The notes: generated from the letters alone by a model not told the origin. A stretch of 64,000 nucleotides of DNA from Gigaspora margarita (GCA_009809945.1 WTPW01001143.1:140574-204573); one strand, 5' to 3'; counted from the first letter of the stretch, positions 29,952 through 38,659 are shown. Translations and numbers: made by a program.

Positions 29952-30863
29952 TCAGATTTCTTTTTTAACAGATTCTTGTGTTATTTTATTTTGTCTGTCT
30001 ACCCATTGGATTGCATTCCACAATTTTTCTCTTTTGGTACCAGAGTATTTTCTTACTTCTTCTGGTAGCATGGGTATTTCTTGTATCATTTTCCAATTTT
30101 TATGGACATCTTTATTGTCCATTCTTGTTATTTTTAAATGTTTTGTTTCTATATTTGCAATATCTTCCATTAGATTTTCTAGATCTGTTACTAGTCCTTC
30201 TGGATTTTCTTCTTCTCGTAGTCTTTTAATTTCGTCTAAGTCATCATTCGTTCTTCTAAATATATTTGTGAATGATGGCGAGGTTGGTGACTTGTTTTTC
30301 TTTTTTGAAGGTCCTATTACAGGTGAATACTTATTTCTTAACTCATTTATTTTATGAGTTATTTGTCCTGTTTTTTCAGTTTGAATCTTTTTTCTTGCAT
30401 TGTCTTCTTTTTCATCTTGATGTCTTTCTTTTCTTTCTAAGCTTAGATTCTTTAAAGAGTTTGTTAAATAATCCATTGGATCTATTGGATTTTCTTGATA
30501 GTTATTTACAATTTCCATTGGTAAATCACCATATTGTATTCCTTTTCGTGGATCCCATTTGTTTAATTCTTTAATCCTATCAGTTAGTTCTTTTGTTAAT
30601 TCTGTGTCTGATGGTAGTATATCCATAGCGTAATATCTCAGCGTTTGTACTTCTTTTATTTGTTCTTGTTTATCCCAGTCCTTTTTTCTGGGTGTTTCTA
30701 ATATTGCAGCTCCTTTACATTGTTGTACCATGGTTTTAAATATTTCTTGGGGTAATAGTCCCGTAAGCAGGTGTTCGTGGATATCATGTCCACTTCCAAA
30801 GATTGTTTCTTTTATTTGGTATGTACGGCCGTTTTTATCTTTAATGGTTCTAGCGCGAACCAC
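29952..30863 (-). CDS. Endonuclease IV-like C-terminal region plus charged tail
   Basis: The first ~80 residues read like the C-terminal half of class II AP endonucleases (endonuclease IV/Nfo): a KETIFGSGHDIHEHLL segment where the family has its metal-binding Asp/His motif, and GAAILETPRKK matching the ...ILETP motif with a catalytic Glu. Just upstream on the same strand the sequence also codes FDTQHYFAAG, the family's D-x-x-H-x-F-A-A-G metal site. The remaining ~220 residues are a charged Lys/Glu-rich tail. Endonuclease IV enzymes cut DNA at abasic sites. The neighbouring 30989-31474 frame carries the matching N-terminal half. The domain as a whole is broken in this copy. Confidence 0.6.
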   Translation of the reverse strand: MVRARTIKDKNGRTYQIKETIFGSGHDIHEHLLTGLLPQEIFKTMVQQCKGAAILETPRKKDWDKQEQIKEVQTLRYYAMDILPSDTELTKELTDRIKELNKWDPRKGIQYGDLPMEIVNNYQENPIDPMDYLTNSLKNLSLERKERHQDEKEDNARKKIQTEKTGQITHKINELRNKYSPVIGPSKKKNKSPTSPSFTNIFRRTNDDLDEIKRLREEENPEGLVTDLENLMEDIANIETKHLKITRMDNKDVHKNWKMIQEIPMLPEEVRKYSGTKREKLWNAIQWVDRQNKITQESVKKEI

Positions 30864-30988
30864 ATTATTAATGTGGTAAAGTTGAATGTCTTTTCCATAC
30901 TTTGTTAAGACTTTTTTATAGTCTTCTGTTGTTCTTCCTGCTCCTGCTGCAAAGTAGTGCTGTGTGTCAAAACACAGTCTTATTCTAT

Positions 30989-31474
30989 CTATCGTTTTCC
31001 TGTTGCAAGGTTTTTCTTATACCGATTTTCTTTAAGAACCTTGTTTCTAATTTCCAATAGTTCTTCTATTGTTGCACCGTAGCATTTATTTGCTGCCAAG
31101 TTTTCTAATAATATCGTGATGTCTGTTTCTTTAGTTTGTTTTAATATTTCCTGCAGGTTTTCTATTACGTCCGATTTGTTATTATTCCGAGCTGTTCCAA
31201 TATGAAGTACGTAGTTCCTGGCTCCTAGATTATGTGTTCTTTGCACTTCTTCTATTATTCTTTTTGTTCTCCAATTTATGTTACCTTGCTGATTTATTGG
31301 TTTACCACTTAAGTCTAGTCCCATCGTTGCATGTATTACCAACTTTAGTTGGGATCTTGTGTTGCCTTCTATTATCCTGACATCATTTTCGATATCAGNT
31401 AAGCCTCTTATNAANGTTATTTGNTTTTGTTCAAATTTATCTTTGAATTCNCCTTTTGCAGGTATATACTGCAC
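30989..31474 (-). CDS. Endonuclease IV-like N-terminal region
   Basis: A 161-residue frame with the family marks LVIHATMGLDLSG, NYVLHIGTARNN (metal-binding His) and ITILLENLAANKCYGATIEEL (catalytic Glu in the LLEN motif). These match the TIM-barrel strands of endonuclease IV in order and spacing. Such enzymes repair abasic sites. In an element they could trim or repair replication intermediates, but that is inference. Several ambiguous bases lie near the N-terminus. Confidence 0.65.
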   Translation of the reverse strand: MQYIPAKXEFKDKFEQXQIXXIRGLXDIENDVRIIEGNTRSQLKLVIHATMGLDLSGKPINQQGNINWRTKRIIEEVQRTHNLGARNYVLHIGTARNNNKSDVIENLQEILKQTKETDITILLENLAANKCYGATIEELLEIRNKVLKENRYKKNLATGKR

Positions 31475-31528
31475 AAATGTTTGTATAATGTTACTTCCTG
31501 TTTGTATAGTTGCTTCTATGATGTCTTT

Positions 31529-32095
31529 TCATAGACCATCGCATGTTATGCCTATTAATTTCTTTCTGTGCTTGTTTCTTTCACATTGCTTATAAAATAA
31601 TTGCAATGCATTTGAATCAATATGTGTTATTGTAAATAAGTCATATTTGATTCTTTCATTATGTTCTTTCCTTGTTATCTCGTTAAGTTCTTTTGAAATA
31701 TCTTCTTTTTGTTCAGGCAAAGCCTTTATCTGTTGGGTTTGCCTTATTTTCTTTAGTTTTATTGGGGCGCTTGTTTCCTTTTGTATTTTGTCAAGTGTTT
31801 TGTTTTCCTTTAGCCTTTTATTGGTTCTATTTAATCCTTTTAAGGTCATAATTGATTTTCTATACTTTAAGGTTGGTATGCCTTGTTTTCTTTTAACCTT
31901 TAGTTGATTATTATCTAATTGGTCTTTGTTACTTTCATTAGTGAGTTCTGTTTTATTTGAGTTGGGCGCCTTGTTTTCTTTTAACCAAAAGGAACTAGGC
32001 GCCTTATCTTCAGTTTTGTTAACTGAGTTTGTTACTGTTGGTCTGTTTTGCTGGCTAGGTTGTATAGGTTCAATACTTTTTTTATTGTTGGGCAC
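31529..32095 (-). CDS. 188-residue basic linker-like protein
   Basis: Lys/Asn/Gln-rich and without hydrophobic core until the last 50 residues (YDLFTITHIDSNALQLFYKQ), which look folded and lie just before the endonuclease IV-like region. The sequence repeats an LKENK-type motif several times. Probably a linker; no function assigned. Confidence 0.4.
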   Translation of the reverse strand: MPNNKKSIEPIQPSQQNRPTVTNSVNKTEDKAPSSFWLKENKAPNSNKTELTNESNKDQLDNNQLKVKRKQGIPTLKYRKSIMTLKGLNRTNKRLKENKTLDKIQKETSAPIKLKKIRQTQQIKALPEQKEDISKELNEITRKEHNERIKYDLFTITHIDSNALQLFYKQCERNKHRKKLIGITCDGL

Positions 32096-32164
32096 CTTGT
32101 TTTCTTTTAACCTTTTGCTTTGTGCCTCGGGTTTTCAAATTCTTTTACTTGCCTTTGGACTAGC

Positions 32165-32899
32165 TCAAGATTTATGGTGAAACGTGGATACTCGAAACTT
32201 GCTGCTAGGTTTATGCTCAGAGTATACTTCGGATAGGTTTGGCAGTAGCCTTCGTGCATTGCCGTAACCATTGTACGCATTGTACTTTTTGTGTTTGCTC
32301 AGCTGTTGTATGAGAACTCTTTGGTTATATATAGGTTGATTGTTTATGAGGATTTGATAGTTTTTTTGGTCTTTTGATATTCCTATTTGTGATTGATGTT
32401 TATTACTAAGGAGGATGTATTTTGATTCAGTGTTTAATATGTCTATTTTTATGTTTTGCGTTAGGTAATCATTGATTTTGATATCGACTACTATTTTGCC
32501 TAATATTTTTACATTGTTCCCTACTGCTTCAGCTATTGCTGGTTTTGCTAAAATATTTTTCAGTCCTAGTTTTTTTGCATGGTTTATTCCCATTGATGTA
32601 TTAGTAGATCCTTCGTCTAACTTGAATTCTATTGGTATGTTATTTACTAATGCTATGAAGTAGAATCCTTTCGCTCCTTTTGCTTTGAGCTTGTTAATTT
32701 TTGTTTGTTCAGGAAAGAATAATTTGTTATAATTATTATGGGCAGAGTATTTTGGTCCATTAAAATATGTTTCTTTATTAAATGTAAATAGTTCTTTGGT
32801 ACATGGATATTTATACAGGTAATTATAGTATTTGTTATTGTTATACTCTCCAATACAGCCTTTAGTTATTTTAGGGAGTTGGTCATGAGTATTGGGCAT
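32165..32899 (-). CDS. Retropepsin-like protein of the large element
   Basis: A 244-residue frame. Around residues 85-190 a retropepsin-like pattern is seen: FYFIALVNNIPIEFKLDEGS, a helix (NHAKKLGL), the A-x-A-V-G-N strand, ILGKIVVDIKI and a hydrophobic NIKIDIL strand. This follows the order of aspartic proteases of Ty3-type elements, which process Gag and Pol. Its place between the zinc-knuckle protein and RT fits that job. It begins about 10 bases after the end of the upstream coding sequence. Confidence 0.55.
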   Translation of the reverse strand: MPNTHDQLPKITKGCIGEYNNNKYYNYLYKYPCTKELFTFNKETYFNGPKYSAHNNYNKLFFPEQTKINKLKAKGAKGFYFIALVNNIPIEFKLDEGSTNTSMGINHAKKLGLKNILAKPAIAEAVGNNVKILGKIVVDIKINDYLTQNIKIDILNTESKYILLSNKHQSQIGISKDQKNYQILINNQPIYNQRVLIQQLSKHKKYNAYNGYGNARRLLPNLSEVYSEHKPSSKFRVSTFHHKS

Positions 32900-33105
32900 G
32901 CTCCTGTTTAGAAATAATAATCATTTTCATTTTCAGGTTCAGATGTTGGTTCTGATGTTTCTGATAGGTATTTATCTTGGTTCAGTTGTTTCTTGGTTTC
33001 AAGATTATATGTTTCATATTCAGATCCTTCACTTGATTCTCCTGATGATTCAGTTTCTTCTTCTGTAGTAGTGGAATCTTCTTGATTTTCTAGGTTATAT
33101 TGCTC

Positions 33106-34203
33106 TCAGTACTTGGTGAATCTTATGTATTCATCAAAGTTTTCTCTTTCATTATTATAATATCCTTTGTGTTTCTTTTTCTCAGAGTGGAATACCATTG
33201 GGTCTTCTATCCCTTCTTCTTCTTTTCGGTATTTGTAACAACTGTTGGTAAAGTGTATGTCCATTTTGCAGTGATCACACCACATTTTCTTATTCTTGAA
33301 TTTTTCTTTGTCGTAAGGTCGGTCTTTCTTTTGAAACTGTCCTGATGAATCTTTTGGATAAAATGATGATTTCCTTATTCTTTCTTCTTTAGGTCTGTAT
33401 GAATCTTTTCCTTTTCTTGAGAGTTTCCATTTCTTATATTCATCTCTTGATTTCCATTTTCTTCCTTTTTTGTCAGTATATCCATTTCCTTTATTATATT
33501 CCTTTTTATATTTCTTATTTTTTGGATATTTGTCTCTTGAGTAATTCTTTCCTTTGTTATCCTTATTAGGTTTATTTTTATTCTTGAGTCTACATTCACT
33601 CATTAGGTGTCCTTTTCTTTTACAGTGATAACATTTCATATTTCTAAGAGGTACTATTCCATAGTCTCCTTTTTTGAACTGGTTATTCTTTTTCTTTTCG
33701 TTGTCGTAATATTCTTTCTTGTTACTGAAATGTACTTGTTTCTTTTCAAATTGTTCTCTAAAGTACTGTCCTACTTTTCCTGATTTATAATAGTCATATA
33801 CTCTTTCTAATGCTGCAAAGAATTGTTCAGTAGTTGTAATTTCATTATTAATTAGGTTCATTTGGCTTTTATANTCTTCTAAATCATNTCGTCCTTGTGG
33901 TANCATTTCTTCTAGAGTTATTTGTAATCCTCCTAGGAATGATGTATTGTTTTGGCATAGGTTTAGGTCTCTTGTAAATTTGGTTTGGAAGTTTGATGCT
34001 TCGTTTATTTCTAGTAGATATTTAGGTTCAAATTTCATTTTATTGAAGTCCTTTTGTTTTTGCTTGATCATTTTTGATGTTATATATGTTTTGTCAAACC
34101 ATAGTCTGAATGATACTTGTCTTGATCTTCCATCATCATCTGCACATGTTAGGTTTCCTTGTCCCTTCCCTCCATTATGGGCAGCTTCATATATTACATT
34201 CAT
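33106..34203 (-). CDS. Gag-like protein with CCHC zinc knuckle
   Basis: About 365 residues. The N-terminal half is a helical, Gag-like domain (NEITTTEQFFAALERVYDYY). Near residue 190 is a CCHC knuckle CYHCKRKGHLMSEC. A very basic region full of Lys and Tyr follows, then a second Cys/His site (CDHCKMDIHFTNSC). This layout is that of a nucleocapsid protein that binds element nucleic acid. It lies before the retropepsin-like gene, the normal Gag position. The coding sequence is open upstream of the ATG used here, so the start may be earlier. Three ambiguous bases occur. Confidence 0.7.
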   Translation of the reverse strand: MNVIYEAAHNGGKGQGNLTCADDDGRSRQVSFRLWFDKTYITSKMIKQKQKDFNKMKFEPKYLLEINEASNFQTKFTRDLNLCQNNTSFLGGLQITLEEMXPQGRXDLEXYKSQMNLINNEITTTEQFFAALERVYDYYKSGKVGQYFREQFEKKQVHFSNKKEYYDNEKKKNNQFKKGDYGIVPLRNMKCYHCKRKGHLMSECRLKNKNKPNKDNKGKNYSRDKYPKNKKYKKEYNKGNGYTDKKGRKWKSRDEYKKWKLSRKGKDSYRPKEERIRKSSFYPKDSSGQFQKKDRPYDKEKFKNKKMWCDHCKMDIHFTNSCYKYRKEEEGIEDPMVFHSEKKKHKGYYNNERENFDEYIRFTKY

Positions 34204-34283
34204 TGCTTCTGGGAAGTTGGTTTTGTCTAGTAAAAAGGTTCTTGGGTTATTTTCTACTGATTCCCAATCATGTCTTCTTCTTC

Positions 34284-34667
34284 TTAATCTATTACGAAAT
34301 CGCTTACGAAATATCCTGTTAGGTCAGCTATATGTGTTTCATAATGTAAGTACCTTTCATAGTCGAAACATGATATTGCTAGTTTATGTATTAGATTTTT
34401 CATGAATACTATATTATATGCTCCTGTTTTTTCTCCTTCATCCCTTGCTATATCTGCTCTGATTTCATCTCGTGTACATCGTATGTATCCTTTATCTGCT
34501 GTTCCAGTAAAGTATCCTGGTGTTAATAGATCTAAAGGTATGTATACTTGTATTGCATGTTCAAAATGGTTTCTAAATTGTACCCAATTTATTCCATTGA
34601 ATACCATTCCATTCATTAGGGTTTTAAAGTTAATTTTGTTAAGATCAGGAAATTCTACTATTGCCAT
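34284..34667 (-). CDS. 127-residue protein of unknown function
   Basis: A well-folded-looking sequence (INFKTLMNGMVFNGINWVQF ... KGYIRCTRDEIRADI) with mixed hydrophobic and charged residues and no low complexity. It starts 5 bases behind the stop of the upstream frame and precedes the Gag-like gene, so it may be part of the structural gene set. No family recognised. Confidence 0.5.
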   Translation of the reverse strand: MAIVEFPDLNKINFKTLMNGMVFNGINWVQFRNHFEHAIQVYIPLDLLTPGYFTGTADKGYIRCTRDEIRADIARDEGEKTGAYNIVFMKNLIHKLAISCFDYERYLHYETHIADLTGYFVSDFVID

Positions 34668-34672
34668 TTTGT

Positions 34673-35050
34673 TTATATTTCAAAGTTAGGTCTGATTCCT
34701 GTATATAGGCAGAATTGTATGTAATCTCTAATATGTAAGTTTTCTAGGTCAAGTCCTTTTTGTAAAATTCCTTGGTCTTTAGATAGGTGTCCTATAGTTA
34801 TATAGGTTAGGGAATCTTTTATTTCAGGGAATATCCTTTTGATTGGTTTTGGGTTTGGTTCGTTTTTCTGTTTTTCAAGTGTTTGTTTATATATCTTTTC
34901 AAGTCTTTCTAGAGTTTCAAGTACTTTTATGATAGTATTATATTCTCTTGCTGTTAATGTTGTCTGATATGCTGGTGCACTATCAAAATATTCTTTGAAT
35001 TGACTTTGTATTTCTCTTTTTCTTGGTTCGTGATAACTTATGCTTGGGTA
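34673..35050 (-). CDS. Open stretch without a clear ATG, unknown
   Basis: About 120 open codons end with YTGIRPNFEI and contain a coiled-coil-like middle (LETLERLEKIYKQTLEKQ). No good ATG is present near its 5' end, so initiation is unclear. It lies tightly between its neighbours. Confidence 0.4.
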   Translation of the reverse strand, partial: YPSISYHEPRKREIQSQFKEYFDSAPAYQTTLTAREYNTIIKVLETLERLEKIYKQTLEKQKNEPNPKPIKRIFPEIKDSLTYITIGHLSKDQGILQKGLDLENLHIRDYIQFCLYTGIRPNFEI

Positions 35051-35099
35051 CCTTGTTAGCTAATAGTTGAGTGAAAATTCTGTTAGTTTTGTTGTATTG

Positions 35100-35411
35100 C
35101 TATGTCAGTTTTGCATTCAGGTACTTTTGGTCCGTAATCTTGGTTAAATATTCTAGGTTCTGATGATATGCTATTGCTATATCTTTTATATATTCTTTTG
35201 GTTCTCCTTTTCTTATACAGTTGATTATGTATGCTTGTATTAGTTCTGCTCTTGCTGATGCTCTTTTATCAATTATGACCTTGCTTTTCTTAAAGATAGT
35301 TTCTTCGTTTTCGTCTAATGGTCTGTAGCTTTTTGGTTTAAGTATTTCTTCTGCTTGTAATTCTTGGATTCTTTGTTCGATGTCTTTTATATATTCTTCA
35401 GGATTTTGCAT
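35100..35411 (-). CDS. 103-residue helical protein, unknown
   Basis: Glu/Lys-rich helices (EEYIKDIEQRIQELQAEEIL) are seen, with no membrane segment. Its ATG overlaps the stop codon of the upstream membrane protein by one base (TAATG arrangement). Confidence 0.45.
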   Translation of the reverse strand: MQNPEEYIKDIEQRIQELQAEEILKPKSYRPLDENEETIFKKSKVIIDKRASARAELIQAYIINCIRKGEPKEYIKDIAIAYHQNLEYLTKITDQKYLNAKLT

Positions 35412-35743
35412 TAAATTGTTGATATTGGTGTTATGGTGCTTTCAATTTGGTTTGCTAGTTGTAATATTCTTGTTTGTTCTCGTTCTGCTAATTTTAGTTT
35501 TTTATTAAGTCTTTGTTTATATCCGAAGTATACTGCTATTATAAATATGAGTATTGCTATTAATGCTATTACTATATCTTCAATTATTACATTTGAGTCT
35601 TGGAAGTATGATGGTGTTACTGTTGCTGTAGTTACTGTTGTTTGGTATATAGTTGTTGGTTGAGCTGTTTGAGTTACTGTTACGTTTAAGGTCTGAGTTA
35701 TTGTGGGTACTGATATTGTTAATAATGTAAATTGTTGACTCAT
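35411..35743 (-). CDS. 110-residue single-pass membrane protein with Thr-rich head
   Basis: The first ~55 residues are rich in Thr, Val and Gln (TVTQTAQPTTIYQTTVTTAT), fit for O-glycosylation. A membrane helix (IVIALIAILIFIIAVYFGY) and a basic stop-transfer sequence with a helical cytoplasmic tail follow. The design is that of a type I/III surface protein. Confidence 0.55.
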   Translation of the reverse strand: MSQQFTLLTISVPTITQTLNVTVTQTAQPTTIYQTTVTTATVTPSYFQDSNVIIEDIVIALIAILIFIIAVYFGYKQRLNKKLKLAEREQTRILQLANQIESTITPISTI

Positions 35744-35753
35744 TTATCTTTTG

Positions 35754-36032
35754 TTATCTTGTTCCAAAGATTCTGCTTCCTTGTTGGAGTGATTGTTGAT
35801 ATTGTTGTATTTTCCTTTGTTGGTCAGGCGGTGTGAGTAGTCTAAGTTCTTGTTGGTGTTGAAATGGTTCTGGTGTTCTATTATTCCTTCTTTGTTTTTT
35901 TTTGTTACAGCTTTTGTATATACAGATAAATATTATAAGTAATACGAATACGATTACTAGACTGAGTGAGATAATTGTAGCAGTTTGTGCTGAGATTGGT
36001 TCTTGGTTTGAAGTTTGGTTTGTTAGGTTCAT
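35754..36032 (-). CDS. 92-residue single-pass membrane protein
   Basis: A short polar head with an N-glycosylation-like NLTN site, a membrane helix (IISLSLVIVFVLLIIFICIY) and a basic (KSCNKKKQRRNN), Gln-rich tail. Its ATG directly follows the stop codon of the preceding gene (TAAATG). Confidence 0.55.
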   Translation of the reverse strand: MNLTNQTSNQEPISAQTATIISLSLVIVFVLLIIFICIYKSCNKKKQRRNNRTPEPFQHQQELRLLTPPDQQRKIQQYQQSLQQGSRIFGTR

Positions 36033-36284
36033 TTAGCAGCAGCCTGAATTGTTGTTATATTGGGTGTCGTATGATATGTTCGGATGATTCTTGTAAAGTC
36101 TCTTTTTATACCTTTGTATTGCTATACAGCAGATTGCTATTGTTATTAAATAGATAAAGATTACTATAACTAGTGCTTGTAGCAATGAGTATGCTAAGGG
36201 GTTCTTTGATATATCTCCTGAAGTGTTATCGGTGTTTGTTGATGATACAATTGTTTCAATGGTGGTCATAGATTGATTATGCAA
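36033..36284 (-). CDS. 83-residue single-pass membrane protein
   Basis: A Ser/Thr-rich head (TTIETIVSSTNTDNTSG), a membrane helix (LLQALVIVIFIYLITIAICC) and a basic tail that ends in two cysteines. It lies in a row with the membrane proteins on both sides. Confidence 0.55.
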   Translation of the reverse strand: MHNQSMTTIETIVSSTNTDNTSGDISKNPLAYSLLQALVIVIFIYLITIAICCIAIQRYKKRLYKNHPNISYDTQYNNNSGCC

Positions 36285-36289
36285 GAATA

Positions 36290-36410
36290 TTTTTAAGTAT
36301 TTTTGATCACGTGTAAGTATTTTTGAGTTTTAGTCCTCGTGTAAATACTTTTGAGTATGTTTGGTCACGTGTGAATATATTTGAGTTTGTTTGAATATTT
36401 TTAATTATGT
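36290..36410. repeat. Short repeats containing CACGTG
   Basis: Three to four diverged ~30-bp units of the type GATCACGTGTAAGTATTTTT lie just upstream of the membrane-protein frame ending at 36033. CACGTG is an E-box-like site, so a regulatory role is possible. Confidence 0.45.
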
Positions 36411-36521
36411 AATTTCCAAAGATTGGTTCCTGAATAGTGTAGTTCATGTAACGTTATAATGGTAGATTTTTAAAGTAGACCGTGTTGGGCGTCTTTTTTC
36501 TTTTTACAGGTGTTCTTTTCC

Positions 36522-36825
36522 TTATCTGTTGTATTTTGGCGGTTGTTGATATTGGCTTTGGTTTGGTTGTTGTTGATTTAAGTATTGGGCTAATGCTTGT
36601 ATGTCAATTTCTTCAAAGTTGTTTATTGGTGTTGTAAATGGTGCTTGGTTTGCTATTGGTACTTGAGCGTGTCGTTTGTAAGCCTGTTTCCTTTTTCTGA
36701 TTCTCCTGATACAAATTCCTAATATTATGGCTATTGTAGATAATAAAGTTGCTATTGTCCCTAATATTTCTATTGCTAATATGTTACTATTGTTGTTAGA
36801 AGTTTCTACAGTTGTGTAGCAAGTA
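36522..36825 (-). CDS. Single-pass membrane protein without a clear ATG
   Basis: About 100 open codons: a short Thr/Asn head, a membrane helix (IEILGTIATLLSTIAIILGI), a strongly basic stretch (RRIRKRKQAYKRH) and a Gln/Pro/Asn-rich tail ending PPKYNR. The design matches its neighbours. No ATG is found at the 5' end. Confidence 0.45.
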
Positions 36826-37054
36826 TTGTGATTTTGGTGTTAGTTTTTGTGCTTGTGTTTGGAGCTTCCTGGGCGTTTGGTATTGTAGATGTTGGTGTTG
36901 CAGATGTTGGCGTTATTGGTAAGGATACGACAATTACGTCTGCTCTGATTATAGTTCGATTTCTTTGTTGATATTGATATTGTTCTGAGGCTAAGATTAC
37001 TAATAATATAAAAGTTATTATTTGTATTACTAAGGCTATTTTTATGTTAATCAT
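36806..37054 (-). CDS. 82-residue protein with signal-anchor-like N-terminus
   Basis: MINIKIALVIQIITFILLVI forms a signal or anchor helix. After it comes a Thr/Pro/Ala-rich stalk (TPTSATPTSTIPNAQEAPNT). It is the first recognised gene at the 5' side of the cluster. Confidence 0.5.
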   Translation of the reverse strand: MINIKIALVIQIITFILLVILASEQYQYQQRNRTIIRADVIVVSLPITPTSATPTSTIPNAQEAPNTSTKTNTKITILATQL

Positions 37055-37100
37055 TGAGAATTTTGTTGGCGAAGTTGGATGCCTTTCTCTGTACTATTAC

Positions 37101-38060
37101 TGTATTTAGGTTTCTAGAATTATTTGGCATTTGTATTGTTTTTAAGAATAGATGTAGATGTAATTTTGTAAAGTAAAGGTAATTGTGTCACTATTGGGCC
37201 CTTGGTTCTTTTATAAGAATAATTTTCAAGTTGATTAAGTTGATTATTGTAGGTCTGTTTTGTGTAAGGTTCGTTGATACAGTGGTTGTAATTAATTCTA
37301 GGTATTGGTTTTTGAGTAGTCCATAGGTATTTTTGTACTAAAATAGTGGATTCGTGGGTATAGTTTTGGTAGATTTGTTATGGTTGTGTTTATTATTTGG
37401 GTGCTTCTTTCTATTCTTTTGCCTTTTAATTCTTTTTATATATTTTATCGATTTATTTAGTTAACACTTTTGGTTTCAATATAGTTCCTTCTTTGAGGTA
37501 GCTATTCTCAAAGTTAGTTCACAAGAGTGCACGCTAGTTCACACTTGTTTCTTCATTGAAACTTTAGTCCAGAAGTTATATAGTTAAATACACTTATTAA
37601 CAGTTTATCGATAAGAAATAGTTTATATATAATAAATATAATTTGCTTTATTTATAATATTTAATATACGATAGATAATACAGTTGAATAATAATAATGT
37701 GTAATAATAAATAAGAATGTACGCTATATAGTTTAATATCATTTAAGATATATGTATACGTTGGTGCTAATATTCAAGGTTCTAATATCGGTAATAGTTT
37801 TGTGGTATAGATTTAATACAGTAATATGATTAACAATTTTTGTAAAATTATTAAGTATCGAATTTTTGTTGAAAATAAAATGTTAAAAATGTCGCAAGAA
37901 TAACTACATAAAAAAGGGCGGGTTTAAATACATTATTTTTGTATAATAAAATACATCACGTTCTTTCTATATTTTTCTATTTATTTCGATCACGTTATTA
38001 AAATAATAAAATAGTTTTCGTGTTTACGTGTTATTGTTAGTAAGTTACGCTGATTTCTGT
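37101..38060. other. Non-coding stretch upstream of the large element
   Basis: No gene is recognised. It probably holds the promoter and 5' border of the minus-strand cluster. An imperfect pair of GTTAGTTCACAAGAGTGCA/CTAGTTCACACTTG stretches lies at ~37518-37552. No match to the 18.1-kb border was found by eye. Confidence 0.4.
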
Positions 38061-38640
38061 ACCAGCCAGATTTGGTAATAAGGTTTGATTATCGATTTCT
38101 GATGTTCAGTTTTCTTCATGGTTTAATTTGTTCGATTTTGGAAGATGATCTTCTGGGTAATTTTATGTGGTACCCTGTACACACGATTCGATACATTAGC
38201 CAAAAAACATTTCGGATTTGCCCTCCGAGTATTTCAATTATGCCTGCTGGGTATTAAAATTTGCCCTGACTAAGAAATAATTAGTAATAAAAAATTCTCA
38301 TCTGGCAAATAATTCCAAAAAAATGCCCTGACTGTGCCACACTAAGTAAACGTTCAAATTTTACTATTAGAAAATTTTAATGGGAATTCGGATTTGCCCT
38401 GCTATAGATCCAAAATGACATACATTATGTAATCAATCGTTTATTATTTATGTTACTCATTAGAATATCGCCCAAATGGGCGGTAAACTATTTACTAACC
38501 ATATCTCACCGCATACGCTTTTGTATTGTTTGTATTCGCAGGGGCTCATACGCACAATACGCATTTGTATTGGCTATGACATGGAGGTGCCCTTATAGTA
38601 ACACTGTCAATATTGGGCACCAAATAAAATAATCTAGTGT
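38061..38640. other. Non-coding stretch with repeated CGGATTTGCCCT
   Basis: TTCGGATTTGCCCT occurs near 38211 and again near 38387, with ATTTTGCCCTGA-like pieces between, which suggests a small degenerate repeat element. No gene is seen. Confidence 0.35.
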
Positions 38641-38659
38641 AAATATTAAAACCAGATGC

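Larger units (their letters stand above)
18150..37100 (-). mobile_element. Large compact virus-like retroelement (Ty3-type RT plus ISXO2-type transposase)
   Basis: About 19 kb of almost unbroken coding sequence lies on the minus strand, running from ~37.05 kb down to 18.19 kb. Recognisable parts in transcription order are: small membrane proteins, zinc-knuckle Gag-like protein, retropepsin-like region, endonuclease IV-like regions, Ty3-type RT-RNase H, ISXO2/IS1595-type DDE transposase, large Cys-rich protein, Zn2Cys6-type protein, more small or membrane proteins, and a Nudix-type protein. Neighbouring frames often overlap or touch. No LTRs or inverted ends were found by eye, so both borders are approximate. 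Scattered ambiguous bases occur. With the standard code it has about ten breaks, but its largest frames look whole, which suggests a young insertion. Confidence 0.7.

Noticed and set aside
18150-37100. The compact cluster as contamination from a Mollicutes-related endobacterium or other bacterium
   Set aside because: Ty3-type RT-RNase H, a Zn2Cys6-type protein, absence of Shine-Dalgarno-like sites and the flanking eukaryotic repeats argue for a eukaryotic mobile element, though its borders are not proven.
18150-37100. LTRs or long inverted repeats at the ends of the large element
   Set aside because: Compared 18.1-18.2 kb and 16.3-18.1 kb with 37.0-38.1 kb by eye and found no convincing match; a computed self-alignment would be decisive.
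18150-37100. Scattered ambiguous bases and a short tandem duplication with an N at the joint
   Set aside because: Probably assembly or haplotype artefacts, not biology; not used as evidence.
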